Below, in pieces: positions 43,564-52,011 of a stretch of 64,000 nt of DNA (position 1 is its first letter; every line of letters starts with the position of its first letter). The translations under genes and the position numbers were made by a program. Origin of the DNA: Synechococcus sp. PROS-7-1. GTDB taxonomy: Bacteria > Cyanobacteriota > Cyanobacteriia > PCC-6307 > Cyanobiaceae. The notes under the pieces were generated by a model. It made no database searches and had not been told where the DNA came from. It saw only the letters and a program-made list of their open reading frames with translations. The stretch spans positions 2,500,572-2,564,571 of the forward strand of contig NZ_CP047945.1 of assembly GCF_014279795.1 (NCBI RefSeq). The letters are read 5' to 3'.

Positions 43564-44457
43564 ATGATCAGCGGAACCACCGGTCTGATCGGCCTGCTAG
43601 GGCAACCGGTGCGTCACTCGCTCTCACCGGCGATGCACAATGCCGCCCTTGAGGCCATGGGGCTTGATTGGCGCTACCTGGCGTTGCCCTGTGCGAAGTC
43701 GGATCTGGGCTCTGTGCTGAGCGGCCTCAGAGCCGTGAACTGCCGCGGCCTAAACGTGACCATCCCGCACAAGCAAGCCGTGGCCTCCCATTGCACGGAG
43801 CTGAGTGCTCTGGCCTCGCGTCTCCAAGCCGTGAACACTCTCATCCCTGCCGACAACGGCGGCTGGTACGGCCACAACACCGACGCGGAGGGATTTCTGG
43901 CTCCTCTGCAAGACACGTCAGAGGCGTGGCGCGGCGGCACGGCGATCGTGCTGGGCTGCGGTGGCAGTGCCCGTGCTGTTGTGGCAGGGCTTCAGCAACT
44001 GCCCCTGAACGCCATCCACATCGCCGGTCGACGGGACACAGCACTGGCAGCCTTCCTGAACGATCTGCATCAACCCGCCGAGGAGGAGACGGTCCCTCTG
44101 GTTGGCATCCCCCTTGAGGAAAACAGGATCCGGGAGGTTCTCACCCAGGCCTGCCTTGTGGTGAACACCACTCCAGTGGGGATGGAGGGGCACCAGAACG
44201 GAAGCGCCATGCCCCTGGATCAGGACATCTGGAACGATCTCGAGGCAAGCACAACGCTCTACGACCTCATTTACACACCAAGACCCACTCCCTGGCTGAC
44301 ACTGGGGGCAGAACGGGGTTGCCGCACCATCGATGGCCTGGAGATGCTGATCCAACAGGGGGCCGCTTCTCTTCGCCGTTGGAGCGGCTGCACCACGGTG
44401 CCGGTGGAGGTCATGCGCCAGGCGGCCCTCAACAGCCTTGCCTCAACGCAGCGCTGA
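43564..44457 (+). CDS. aroE: shikimate dehydrogenase
   Basis: 297 residues, NADP-dependent reduction of 3-dehydroshikimate. N-domain: GLLGQPVRHSLSPAMHNAAL, then the catalytic Lys in GLNVTIPHKQAVASHC and Asp in GHNTDAEGFLAPL. The NADP domain has the VLGCGGSARAVVAGL loop and VVNTTPVGMEGH; the end has GLEMLIQQGAASLRRWSG. ATG 43564 gives normal length. It lies after the dnaK promoter region and before the Tic20 gene on the same strand. Confidence 0.96.
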   Translation: MISGTTGLIGLLGQPVRHSLSPAMHNAALEAMGLDWRYLALPCAKSDLGSVLSGLRAVNCRGLNVTIPHKQAVASHCTELSALASRLQAVNTLIPADNGGWYGHNTDAEGFLAPLQDTSEAWRGGTAIVLGCGGSARAVVAGLQQLPLNAIHIAGRRDTALAAFLNDLHQPAEEETVPLVGIPLEENRIREVLTQACLVVNTTPVGMEGHQNGSAMPLDQDIWNDLEASTTLYDLIYTPRPTPWLTLGAERGCRTIDGLEMLIQQGAASLRRWSGCTTVPVEVMRQAALNSLASTQR

Positions 44458-44510
44458 GCCTCTGCATCCCCAGACTCCGGGCCTACGCTCAAACCGTTCG
44501 AACCGCGGTC

Positions 44511-44975
44511 ATGTCCATCCCTTCCTGGCAACGGTTCCTGGGTCTTCTGGCCTATCTCCTTCCGTGGAGCGACGCGATTCCCTTCGGAAGTCACCTGATG
44601 GGGCAGTTTCCTTGGCTGCAGTGGCTGACGCTGCCCGCGCTGCCGATCGCACTCCTGGAGCAGGGAATCCCCTTCGGCAACCTGCTGATCTTCTTCCTGC
44701 TGTTCTTGGCCGTGGTCCGCAATCCGGCTGTGCCTTATTTCATCCGCTTCAACACCCTTCAAGCGTTGCTGGTGGACATCATCGTTGTGCTGCTCGGGTA
44801 TGCCTTCATGATTCTCCTGCAGCCTTTGGGTGGCGGTTTGATGCTGAGAACCCTCTCCAGCACAGTGGTGATTGCCGTGCTGGCTGTCGTGATCTTCGCG
44901 CTGGTGGAATGCATCCGCGGTCGAGAACCTGATCTGCCGGGCCTGAGCCAGGCCGTGCGAATGCAGCTCTACTGA
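44511..44975 (+). CDS. Tic20 family membrane protein
   Basis: 154 residues, four predicted membrane spans. Typical Tic20 segments: RFLGLLAYLLPWSDAIPFG at the N-terminus, then FFLLFLAVVRNPAVPYFIRF NTLQALLVDI, and a last span preceding EPDLPGLSQAVRMQLY. Chloroplast Tic20 is part of the inner-envelope protein import machinery; the role of the cyanobacterial homologue is not settled. The ATG at 44511 follows aroE by 53 bases. Confidence 0.88.
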   Translation: MSIPSWQRFLGLLAYLLPWSDAIPFGSHLMGQFPWLQWLTLPALPIALLEQGIPFGNLLIFFLLFLAVVRNPAVPYFIRFNTLQALLVDIIVVLLGYAFMILLQPLGGGLMLRTLSSTVVIAVLAVVIFALVECIRGREPDLPGLSQAVRMQLY

Positions 44976-45013
44976 AGCTGTCAACCCCAAAGGGATAGGC
45001 TGTTGAATCCGTC

Positions 45014-45029
45014 GCTCACCCGGGTGAGC
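45014..45029. promoter_or_regulatory. 16-base palindrome in the rpsF leader
   Basis: GCTCACCCGGGTGAGC is a perfect palindrome ending 26 bases before the rpsF ATG. It may form an RNA stem near the ribosome-binding site or a DNA operator. S6:S18 leader autoregulation of rpsF is known in many bacteria, and a CCG triplet is present, but I cannot match the full motif. Confidence 0.35.
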
Positions 45030-45055
45030 CATCAGTCCCTGTCGGAGCTGTCTCC

Positions 45056-45427
45056 ATGACCCAGCAGCCTTACTACGAAACCATGTACATCCTCCGCCCG
45101 GACATACCGGAAGAGGAGGTTGAATCCCATCTCACCAAATACCGCGACATCCTGGTCGAAGCGGGCGCCGACGTGCTCGACAACCAGATGCGCGGGAAGC
45201 GACGCCTGGCCTATCCGATCGCCAAGCACAAGGAAGGCATCTATGTGCAGCTCAGCCACAACGGTGATGGTCAACAAGTTGCTGTGCTCGAAAAGGTGAT
45301 GCGTCTCAGCGAGGATGTGATCCGTTATCTCACGGTGAAGCAGGAAGGACCTCTGCCCGCACCGCGCGTCGTGCCCGGCACCGAGCCCGCTGCTCCCCAG
45401 CCGGAACCCGCGGAAACCTCTGCCTGA
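45056..45427 (+). CDS. rpsF: 30S ribosomal protein S6
   Basis: 123 residues. Core S6 pattern: [60 protein letters not shown] and [15 protein letters not shown] 25-residue Pro/Ala/Glu tail ([20 protein letters not shown]) extends past the usual domain, as in other picocyanobacteria. It binds 16S rRNA with S18. rpsR is not adjacent. Confidence 0.97.
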   Translation: MTQQPYYETMYILRPDIPEEEVESHLTKYRDILVEAGADVLDNQMRGKRRLAYPIAKHKEGIYVQLSHNGDGQQVAVLEKVMRLSEDVIRYLTVKQEGPLPAPRVVPGTEPAAPQPEPAETSA

Positions 45428-45470
45428 GCCAGGGATTGTGGAAGTCGTGACCGGGCGATAGCGTCCGGTC

Positions 45471-45848
45471 ATGGACCCCCAGGACCCCTCTCACCAAGCT
45501 CCGGTACCCCTTTGGCATCCGCAGCCTGATGCTGTTGAAGCCGACACCGCCGAGGATGCAGCGATCAGTGTTTTAAAGGAACGCATCGCTGAGCTCGAGC
45601 AGACCGTGCATGACTACGAATTGCTGCTCAAAGAGCTGCCGGAACTGTTCGAGCGCAAATTCCAGCAGCGGCTCGAACCGCTGCTGGAACGTTATCGACT
45701 GCTTGCCAGAGCCCAGCAACTGCTCGAAAGCCCCGCTCCTGAGTTGCCCGCAGAGCCAAACAACAACGAACAGCGTTCTCAGTTGTTCCGTTGGCGCTCA
45801 GAACAGCGCAGCGGCAGACGGCAAACGGATTTGGATGCTGCGGCATAA
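45471..45848 (+). CDS. coiled-coil hypothetical protein
   Basis: 125 residues. A Pro/Asp-rich N-terminus is followed by a long heptad-type helix (VLKERIAELEQTVHDYELLL, then ELFERKFQQRLEPLLERYRL), and a basic, Gln/Arg-rich tail. Soluble, no enzyme motif. Small coiled-coil proteins of this design are common in cyanobacteria but uncharacterised. Located between rpsF and the convergent argG. Confidence 0.7.
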   Translation: MDPQDPSHQAPVPLWHPQPDAVEADTAEDAAISVLKERIAELEQTVHDYELLLKELPELFERKFQQRLEPLLERYRLLARAQQLLESPAPELPAEPNNNEQRSQLFRWRSEQRSGRRQTDLDAAA

Positions 45849-45856
45849 GCCAGCCA

Positions 45857-47062
45857 TCAACGACGACGGGCGGCCGACCAGAGACGTATGGGCAGACCCC
45901 AGACATAAATGAAGCCTTCGGCAGCCCGGTGATCAAATTGATCCTCGCTGCCATAAGAGGCCATTTCAGGAACGTAGAGGCTGCTGTCGCTGGACCCCCT
46001 CCCGGTGACGATGGCATTGCCCTTGTGCAGGCGCAGCCGCACCACGCCGTTCACTTGGCTCTGGGTGCGATCCATAAAGCCATCGAGGGCCTCCTTGAGC
46101 GGACCGAACCACAGACCTTGATACACCAAATCAGCCCATTGCATCTCCAGTTGTCGCTTGGTGCGGAGCACATCAGCAGCAAGGGTGAGACTCTCCAGTT
46201 CCTGATGGGCCTGGATCAGCAGTAGCAAGCCTGGCGTTTCATAGATCTCTCGACTCTTGATCCCCACCACCCGGTTCTCGATCATGTCGAGTCGACCGAT
46301 GCCATGGGATCCAGCCAAACGATTGGCCTCTCGAATCAAGGCAACAGGATCCAGACGCTGGCCGTTGATACTCACAGGGTTGCCAGCTTCGAAGGCGATC
46401 TCGATCTCTTCAGCAACCGAGGGCGCCGCATCGATGGACACCGTCATGGCGAACACCTCTTCAGGGGGAGCCTGCATCGGATCCTCCAGAGGACCGGCTT
46501 CAACGCTGCGACCAAGAAGATTGAGATCGATGGAGTAGGGAGATTTCTTGCTCACCGGCGCTGGGAGGCCGCAGCGCTCGCCATAGGCAATCGTTTCCTC
46601 CCTGCTCATCCCCCATTCCCTGGCAGGCGTGAGCACCTTGAGATCAGGAGCCAAGGCGGCAATCGCCACGTCAAACCGCACCTGATCGTTGCCCTTGCCA
46701 GTGCATCCATGGGCCACAGCATCCGCGCCGACCTCCCGCGCGACCTCCACAAGCCGCCGGGCAATCAGCGGTCGCGCCAGAGCGGTGGACAAGGGGTAGC
46801 GACCCTCATAAAGAGCGTTGGCACGGATGGCGGGAAAGGCAAACTCTTCGATGAAAGGCTGGATGAGATCCCCCACCAACGACTGACTAGCGCCGGCATC
46901 GAGAGCCTTACGCCGAATCGGCTCCAGCTCATCGCCTTGGCCGAGGTCAGCAGCAAAGGTGATCACCTCCTCAACACCCCACTCCTGCTTGAGATACGGG
47001 ATGCAGACACTCGTATCCACACCACCGGAGTAAGCGAGCACAACCTTCTTGGCGCGTCCCAT
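45857..47062 (-). CDS. argG: argininosuccinate synthase
   Basis: 401 residues catalysing ATP-dependent joining of citrulline and aspartate, penultimate step of arginine synthesis. PP-loop in [20 protein letters not shown], then the citrulline/aspartate binding region [40 protein letters not shown] and [21 protein letters not shown] 47062 shares one base with the stop of the upstream small membrane protein gene. Confidence 0.97.
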   Translation of the reverse strand: MGRAKKVVLAYSGGVDTSVCIPYLKQEWGVEEVITFAADLGQGDELEPIRRKALDAGASQSLVGDLIQPFIEEFAFPAIRANALYEGRYPLSTALARPLIARRLVEVAREVGADAVAHGCTGKGNDQVRFDVAIAALAPDLKVLTPAREWGMSREETIAYGERCGLPAPVSKKSPYSIDLNLLGRSVEAGPLEDPMQAPPEEVFAMTVSIDAAPSVAEEIEIAFEAGNPVSINGQRLDPVALIREANRLAGSHGIGRLDMIENRVVGIKSREIYETPGLLLLIQAHQELESLTLAADVLRTKRQLEMQWADLVYQGLWFGPLKEALDGFMDRTQSQVNGVVRLRLHKGNAIVTGRGSSDSSLYVPEMASYGSEDQFDHRAAEGFIYVWGLPIRLWSAARRR

Positions 47063-47286
47063 CAAGCGGACTCCTGATCTGTATCGGACTGCTCCGATTC
47101 TCCACTCCCGCGGGACGACCACAGCAACCAAAGGGTGATCAACACGGCTGGGGCCAGCACCAGTACCAGTACCGGACCCGATTGGACCTCCAGAGGCTCA
47201 GGGTGACGCGCGCCCCAGAAGCGCAGTGCTGCACTTAGGAGCAGTGCTCCTCCCCACAGGGATCCAAGCCAACCCGCTTTGTTCAA
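47062..47286 (-). CDS. small membrane protein upstream of argG
   Basis: 74 residues, two hydrophobic segments ([20 protein letters not shown] and [18 protein letters not shown]) and an acidic Ser/Glu/Asp tail. Its TGA overlaps the argG start (TGATG), which supports real translation and coupling. No family recognised. Its own start overlaps by a few bases with sequence upstream of the divergent DUF3134 gene. Confidence 0.65.
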   Translation of the reverse strand: MNKAGWLGSLWGGALLLSAALRFWGARHPEPLEVQSGPVLVLVLAPAVLITLWLLWSSRGSGESEQSDTDQESA

Positions 47287-47356
47287 GGAACTGTCACGGA
47301 CTGTCTTCTATGATGACGGATTGGCTTGCGAGATCTTGTCCTCAGCCCTCACGGAC

Positions 47357-47608
47357 ATGAGCGCCCTTGACGGCGTCAATCCAGCTCTCACCCGCTACGG
47401 CCGAAAAGAACCAGCCCCGGTGCTTCCCTTGCGGGAAGAGCCTGATCTGCTGAGCTGGCTCGAAACCAGCGGGCGACTGGTGGAAGATGAGGAATCCAGC
47501 TCACCGGAAGTGAGCACCGTGGAAGAAGAAGAGCTGTCAGCTCTCATGGGCGAGAAAGAGGACTACAACGCTGCTGACGAGCAGAACGAGGAAAACTGGG
47601 AAGACTGA
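47357..47608 (+). CDS. DUF3134 family protein
   Basis: 83 residues beginning MSALDGVNPALTRYGRKEPA, followed by LPLREEPDLLSWLETSGRLV and a very acidic tail (EEEELSALMGEKEDYNAADE). This is the DUF3134 pattern, a small cyanobacterial family of unknown role. ATG 47357 is preferred to an upstream frame start at 47279. No signal or membrane part; probably partly disordered and strongly negative. Confidence 0.78.
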   Translation: MSALDGVNPALTRYGRKEPAPVLPLREEPDLLSWLETSGRLVEDEESSSPEVSTVEEEELSALMGEKEDYNAADEQNEENWED

Positions 47609-47638
47609 TTTAACGTCCAGCCGATTTGCGGTTGGGTT

Positions 47639-48736
47639 TTGAGCGACGCTTCGGACCAGACGCCCCGTCTTGATGGCCGGTGGCCTGCAGCCATTCTGAT
47701 CGGCGCGGTTGGCACCGCGGCCTTTCTTTCAGACCGCTTGATCCCCAACAGCCTGTTGAGCCTGCCGCTCATAGCCGCGACACTGGTGTCAACCCTGATC
47801 ACCTGGTGGGGAGTCCCCAGGTTGCGCGCCTTGAAGATGGGTCAGGTGATCCGAACGGAAGGCCCCCAGGGTCACCTCAGCAAATCCGGAACGCCCACGA
47901 TGGGCGGACTGCTGGTGGTGCCCGTTGGCGTGATCATCGGGGGGCTCGTGAGCAGCGAGGGGCGCAGCGCGCAGCAGCTTCTGGCCATTGCACTGGTGAC
48001 CCTCGCGTACATGGTCATCGGTGGTGTGGATGACTGGAGCAGCCTCACCAAACGCACCAACACCGGTCTCACGCCCCGAGGCAAGCTGCTGCTTCAAGCC
48101 ACAGCAGCCGTGCTGTTCCTGGGCTGGGCCGGATGGCAGGGCTGGATTGAACACACAGTGAGCCTGCCGTTCAATCTTGAGCTTCCGCTCCATTGGCTGA
48201 TCTGGCCCCTGGCTCTGTTTGTGTTTCTTGCCGAGAGCAATGCCACCAACCTCACCGATGGCCTCGATGGTCTGGCATCCGGCTGCGGAGCCCTTGTGTT
48301 CACTGGGCTGGCCCTGCAGCTGATGCTTCGAGGCAATGCCGGCGATCCTGCGCTGGCGGGATTTTGCATGGGCATGGCTGGCTGCTGGCTGGGATTTCTG
48401 ATCCACAACCGCAATCCCGCCAAGGTGTTCATGGGAGATACAGGCTCCCTCGCAATGGGAGCAGCGCTCACCGCCGTGGCCCTCCTCTCCGACAGTCTCT
48501 GGCCCCTGCTTCTGATGGGCGGTGTTTTTCTCGCCGAGTCCGTTTCAGTGATCGTGCAGGTGTGGGTGTTCAAAGCCACCAAAGGAGCCGACGGTCAGGG
48601 GCGCCGCATCTTCCGGATGGCACCGCTCCATCACCATTTCGAACTCGGAGGAACGCCAGAGCAAGTGGTGGTGCCCTTGTTCTGGCTGGTTACGGCGGGT
48701 CTGGTCATGCTGGGGCTTGGGCTTCACCCGAACTGA
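47639..48736 (+). CDS. mraY: phospho-N-acetylmuramoyl-pentapeptide-transferase
   Basis: 365 residues, about ten membrane helices. It transfers phospho-MurNAc-pentapeptide to undecaprenyl phosphate (lipid I). Motifs: [60 protein letters not shown] with catalytic Asp residues, [20 protein letters not shown] and [20 protein letters not shown]. Start appears to be TTG 47639; no ATG precedes the first helix in frame. Not in a mur operon here, as is usual in picocyanobacteria. Confidence 0.96.
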   Translation: MSDASDQTPRLDGRWPAAILIGAVGTAAFLSDRLIPNSLLSLPLIAATLVSTLITWWGVPRLRALKMGQVIRTEGPQGHLSKSGTPTMGGLLVVPVGVIIGGLVSSEGRSAQQLLAIALVTLAYMVIGGVDDWSSLTKRTNTGLTPRGKLLLQATAAVLFLGWAGWQGWIEHTVSLPFNLELPLHWLIWPLALFVFLAESNATNLTDGLDGLASGCGALVFTGLALQLMLRGNAGDPALAGFCMGMAGCWLGFLIHNRNPAKVFMGDTGSLAMGAALTAVALLSDSLWPLLLMGGVFLAESVSVIVQVWVFKATKGADGQGRRIFRMAPLHHHFELGGTPEQVVVPLFWLVTAGLVMLGLGLHPN

Positions 48737-48746
48737 TCCCACCCTC

Positions 48747-48995
48747 ATGAGTTATTTCACCTGGAATGATGCCGGCCTGACCTCCGACTGCGCCAGTCTC
48801 GAGGCGATGGCCTCTCGTTTTGAGGAAGCGGCCCGACTGATGCGCCGGATGGCGGCTCAAGGCTTCGTTTTGGAACGAAACAACGGAGCGCAACGCATTA
48901 ACCACAACGATGCGGAGGTGTTCAACGCATGGGGGTTCGTGGATGAGGAGCCTGCCGTGCGTCAGCTCACGCTGATGCAGGACCTGGAATCCTGA
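48747..48995 (+). CDS. small hypothetical protein
   Basis: 82 residues: MSYFTWNDAGLTSDCASLEA, then MASRFEEAARLMRRMAAQGF, VLERNNGAQRINHNDAEVFN and AWGFVDEEP. One amphipathic helix and a polar C-terminus; soluble. The pattern looks like a conserved picocyanobacterial hypothetical. It starts 10 bases after mraY and ends 11 bases before the antiporter gene, so may be cotranscribed with both. Function unknown. Confidence 0.7.
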   Translation: MSYFTWNDAGLTSDCASLEAMASRFEEAARLMRRMAAQGFVLERNNGAQRINHNDAEVFNAWGFVDEEPAVRQLTLMQDLES

Positions 48996-49006
48996 GCGAC
49001 CCGCTG

Positions 49007-50194
49007 ATGCATCGCACCCTGCGCAACTCCGTCAGCCTGCTGAAGAGCAATTACGGCACCACCTGGTCCTTGCTCCTGCTTCCAGCCATGGCTGCGGCAG
49101 TCATCAGAGCACCATCGCCCGAAAGCACCCTGGATCTGCTTCTGCGCTTTTTGGCGTATGGAGTTGCTTTGATTCCTCTGGCCAGGGTGATCTCCATCCT
49201 CGTGGATCAACTGAGCGAACACCTTGGCGATCGCTACAGCGGCGTGGTGAGTGTTGGCCTGGGGAATCTGGTGGAACTGGTTGTGAGCATCACAGCCCTT
49301 GCCAGCGGTTTATACCGCCTTGTGGTGATCTCGGTTGCCGGTGCGGTGATCACGAACTGCCTCCTGGTGTTGGGCATCAGCACCTTCGTGGCAGGCCGCC
49401 GGGAACAGCATGTTCAGATCGACGACCGCAGCACCAACCTGCAGGCTCGCCAATTGATGCTGAGCCTTCTGTTTCTGGCAGTGCCGACCGTCTTCAGTCT
49501 CGGCAAAGGACTGAATCCGATGGAAGGCACCGATCAACTGGACAACTTTGCGGTGTACTCGCTGGTGGTGGCCGTGATGATTCTTCTGTATTACGTGCTG
49601 TCCTTCGTGCTGCAGCTAGGAACCCACCGGTCCTTTTTCAGCCACTCCCAGGATCAGCAGCATCTGCCGGGCTCTGCAGTGGAGAGCGCTGGAGGGCAGA
49701 CAGCTAGAGGGCAGACAGTGGCAGACAGCAGTTCACACCACGGCATCGGAGCCATCCTGATCGCCATGTTGGTGGTCAGTGGCGCCGTGGTGCTGGTGTC
49801 CGATCCTCTGGTGGAGACACTGGAAGTTCTGCTCAAAAACAGTCCACTGGGTGAACTCTTCATCGGATTAATCCTGCTTCCTCTGTTCGGTTCCACCGCC
49901 GAAGGGGTGATCTCCATTGGTGCCGCCGCAAAAGGTCGCATGGATCTGGCCATCACCAGCACCCTCGAATCCAGCGGCCAGCTGTTGATGTTCGTGTTGC
50001 CGATGTTGGTGCTGTTGGGCTGGCCCATGGGTCGATATCTGCATTTGAGCGTGCCACTGATGGCCCTCGGGTGCACAGGGTTCGCTGTTGTCGCCGTGCA
50101 CTGGATCACAGAAAACAATCAACTGGATTGGTATGAGGGAATTCAGCTGATCACGCTCTATACAGTGATCATGCTTGGCACTCTTCTTCTATAA
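49007..50194 (+). CDS. Ca2+/H+ antiporter (CAX type, CaCA superfamily)
   Basis: 395 residues, about 11 membrane helices in two halves. Both signature repeats are present: GLGNLVELVVSITALASGLY in the first half and LFGSTAEGVISIGAAAKGRM in the second, each with the ion-coordinating Glu. The central cytoplasmic loop is Gln/Ser/His-rich and contains short tandem repeats (GGQTARGQTVADSS). Exports Ca2+ or another divalent cation in exchange for protons. Confidence 0.9.
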   Translation: MHRTLRNSVSLLKSNYGTTWSLLLLPAMAAAVIRAPSPESTLDLLLRFLAYGVALIPLARVISILVDQLSEHLGDRYSGVVSVGLGNLVELVVSITALASGLYRLVVISVAGAVITNCLLVLGISTFVAGRREQHVQIDDRSTNLQARQLMLSLLFLAVPTVFSLGKGLNPMEGTDQLDNFAVYSLVVAVMILLYYVLSFVLQLGTHRSFFSHSQDQQHLPGSAVESAGGQTARGQTVADSSSHHGIGAILIAMLVVSGAVVLVSDPLVETLEVLLKNSPLGELFIGLILLPLFGSTAEGVISIGAAAKGRMDLAITSTLESSGQLLMFVLPMLVLLGWPMGRYLHLSVPLMALGCTGFAVVAVHWITENNQLDWYEGIQLITLYTVIMLGTLLL

Positions 50195-50367
50195 GAGTTG
50201 GCAACTAGCAACTATTTTTCCTGAAAACATTCATCAGCGAACATGCTTGCAGCTCAGAAAGATTAACCATGCAAACATTGACAAGCTAATTATTTGTTGC
50301 CTCCTGGCAGATACTGCCTACATTTCAAAAGTAAGACGTCTCAGCCCTTTCACTACAAGTGTTTGCA

Positions 50368-50634
50368 ATGCTCGAATTTGAATTGGCATCACTTCTCGGG
50401 ATCGGCGCTCCTGCTTTCGCTGCCTTCACCGCATTCACTCTGTGGCGTCGATTGCGGAAGCAACAACCCCCCTCGCCATCGGTTCAGCCAACTCCACCAC
50501 CCCTTTCAGCCCGGCAGAAACTGGTTTGGGGGCTCCTGCAGTTTCTGAAGGTCATTCCCGGATACAGCGGTTCACGGCTTCAGCAACTGGTTGAAACGAT
50601 GATCGCTCCCCCTGCCCTCATGGCCTGGTCCTGA
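50368..50634 (+). CDS. small hypothetical membrane-anchored protein
   Basis: 88 residues from ATG 50368: LEFELASLLGIGAPAFAAFT then AFTLWRRLRKQQ, one N-terminal membrane span; a Pro-rich linker; then LSARQKLVWGLLQFLKVIPG and an amphipathic end. No family recognised. The preceding 170 bases are AT-rich and gene-free. It ends 17 bases inside the convergent small membrane gene. Confidence 0.5.
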   Translation: MLEFELASLLGIGAPAFAAFTAFTLWRRLRKQQPPSPSVQPTPPPLSARQKLVWGLLQFLKVIPGYSGSRLQQLVETMIAPPALMAWS

Positions 50635-50797
50635 GAGCTCCCACCAGCCAAACCACGACAAAAGCCAGAAGCGATACCCCCAGATAAATCAACGCCCACT
50701 TCTGAACCGTGGCGATCTCCCAACCGAACAAAAGACCATTGGCCGCATCGCCAGCTGTTGTGAAGCCAATCGTGGTGAAGCTCAAGGGATTGGCCAT
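50618..50797 (-). CDS. 59-residue membrane protein
   Basis: Reads MANPLSFTTIGFTTAGDAAN, then GLLFGWEIATVQKWALIYLG and VSLLAFVVVWLVGALRTRP, from ATG 50797 to TGA 50618. One clear C-terminal transmembrane helix with a positive end (RTR), preceded by a Thr/Gly-rich region. Codon use matches neighbours. It is divergent from purT (45 bases) and convergent with the 50368 gene. Function unknown; single-span proteins of this size in cyanobacteria are often subunits of photosynthetic or NDH complexes, which is only a suggestion. Confidence 0.6.
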   Translation of the reverse strand: MANPLSFTTIGFTTAGDAANGLLFGWEIATVQKWALIYLGVSLLAFVVVWLVGALRTRP

Positions 50798-50841
50798 CAG
50801 GCACAGGGAGAGGATGGGTCCATGCTGCCGGGAAACCTTCC

Positions 50842-52011
50842 ATGACGACGTTGCCAGCCACCATTTTGCTGCTGGGGAGCGGTGAACTGGGCAAAGAGGT
50901 GGCCATTGCTGCCCAGCGCCTGGGATGCCATGTCATCGCCTGCGATCGCTATGCCGATGCTCCGGCCATGCAAGTGGCCGATGAGTCAGAGGTGCTGGCG
51001 ATGACCGACCGCGCAGCCTTACTGGACGTGGTTCGCCGGCACCGGCCCACTGTTGTGATTCCGGAAATTGAAGCGCTGGCAGTGAATGCTCTCGCTGAAC
51101 TGGAGGATGAGGGAATCACTGTGATTCCGACGGCACGTGCAACAGCCGTCACCATGAATCGCGATCGCATCCGTGACCTGGCCGCTGGTGAACTGGCCTT
51201 GCGCACTGCACGCTTCGCCTATGCCGCCAGTGCAGAAGAACTGCAAGCTGAAGCCCCGGCCCTCGGCTGGCCTGTGGTGGTGAAACCGGTGATGAGCTCC
51301 TCAGGCAAAGGCCAAAGCGTTGTGGATGGACCGGAGGGACTAAATGAGGCCTGGGAGGCGGCCATGGCCAATGCCCGAGGAACATCCACCCACGTGATTG
51401 TGGAGGAATTCCTGCGCTTCGATCTGGAAATCACCCTTCTCACCATCCGTCAGAAGGATGGCTCCACAGTGTTCTGCCCGCCCATCGGTCATGAACAGGC
51501 ACGAGGCGATTACCAATGCAGCTGGCAACCAGCTGCTCTCAGCGACAAACAGCTGAATGAGGCGAAAGCCATGGCACGCACCGTGACGGACAACCTTGGA
51601 GGTGCCGGACTGTTCGGTGTGGAATTCTTTCTCTGTGGAGACGAGGTGATTTTCTCGGAGCTGTCACCCCGCCCCCATGACACGGGTCTCGTGACCTTGA
51701 TCAGCCAGAACCTCAGCGAATTCGAATTGCACCTGCGTGCAGTGCTGGGGCTTCCGATCCCGGCGATCCGCTGCGCCGATGCCGCAGCCAGCCGCGTCAT
51801 CCTGGCCGACAGGCACGGCAGCCGCGTCACTTACAGCGGCATGGAAGAAGCACTCAAAGAAAGCGACACCAGTGTGTTTCTCTTCGGCAAACGCGACGCC
51901 CGGCCGGGACGGCGGATGGGGGTGGCATTGGCTCGAGGCGAACATCAAGCCGAGGCCCGTGCCAAAGCAGATCGCAGTGCTGCAGCCGTACGCCTTCAGA
52001 TCGAAGACTGA
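50842..52011 (+). CDS. purT: formate-dependent phosphoribosylglycinamide formyltransferase (GAR transformylase 2)
   Basis: 389 residues of the ATP-grasp enzyme that formylates GAR with formate and ATP in purine synthesis. N-terminal LLLGSGELGKEVAIAAQRLG, then the ATP-grasp region with GWPVVVKPVMSSSGKGQSVV, VIVEEFLRFDLEITLLTIRQ and FSELSPRPHDTGLVTLISQN. It needs formate, for which PurU (37562-38416) is the recognised source. Converges with the sucrose-phosphate synthase gene (16-base overlap). Confidence 0.96.
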   Translation: MTTLPATILLLGSGELGKEVAIAAQRLGCHVIACDRYADAPAMQVADESEVLAMTDRAALLDVVRRHRPTVVIPEIEALAVNALAELEDEGITVIPTARATAVTMNRDRIRDLAAGELALRTARFAYAASAEELQAEAPALGWPVVVKPVMSSSGKGQSVVDGPEGLNEAWEAAMANARGTSTHVIVEEFLRFDLEITLLTIRQKDGSTVFCPPIGHEQARGDYQCSWQPAALSDKQLNEAKAMARTVTDNLGGAGLFGVEFFLCGDEVIFSELSPRPHDTGLVTLISQNLSEFELHLRAVLGLPIPAIRCADAAASRVILADRHGSRVTYSGMEEALKESDTSVFLFGKRDARPGRRMGVALARGEHQAEARAKADRSAAAVRLQIED

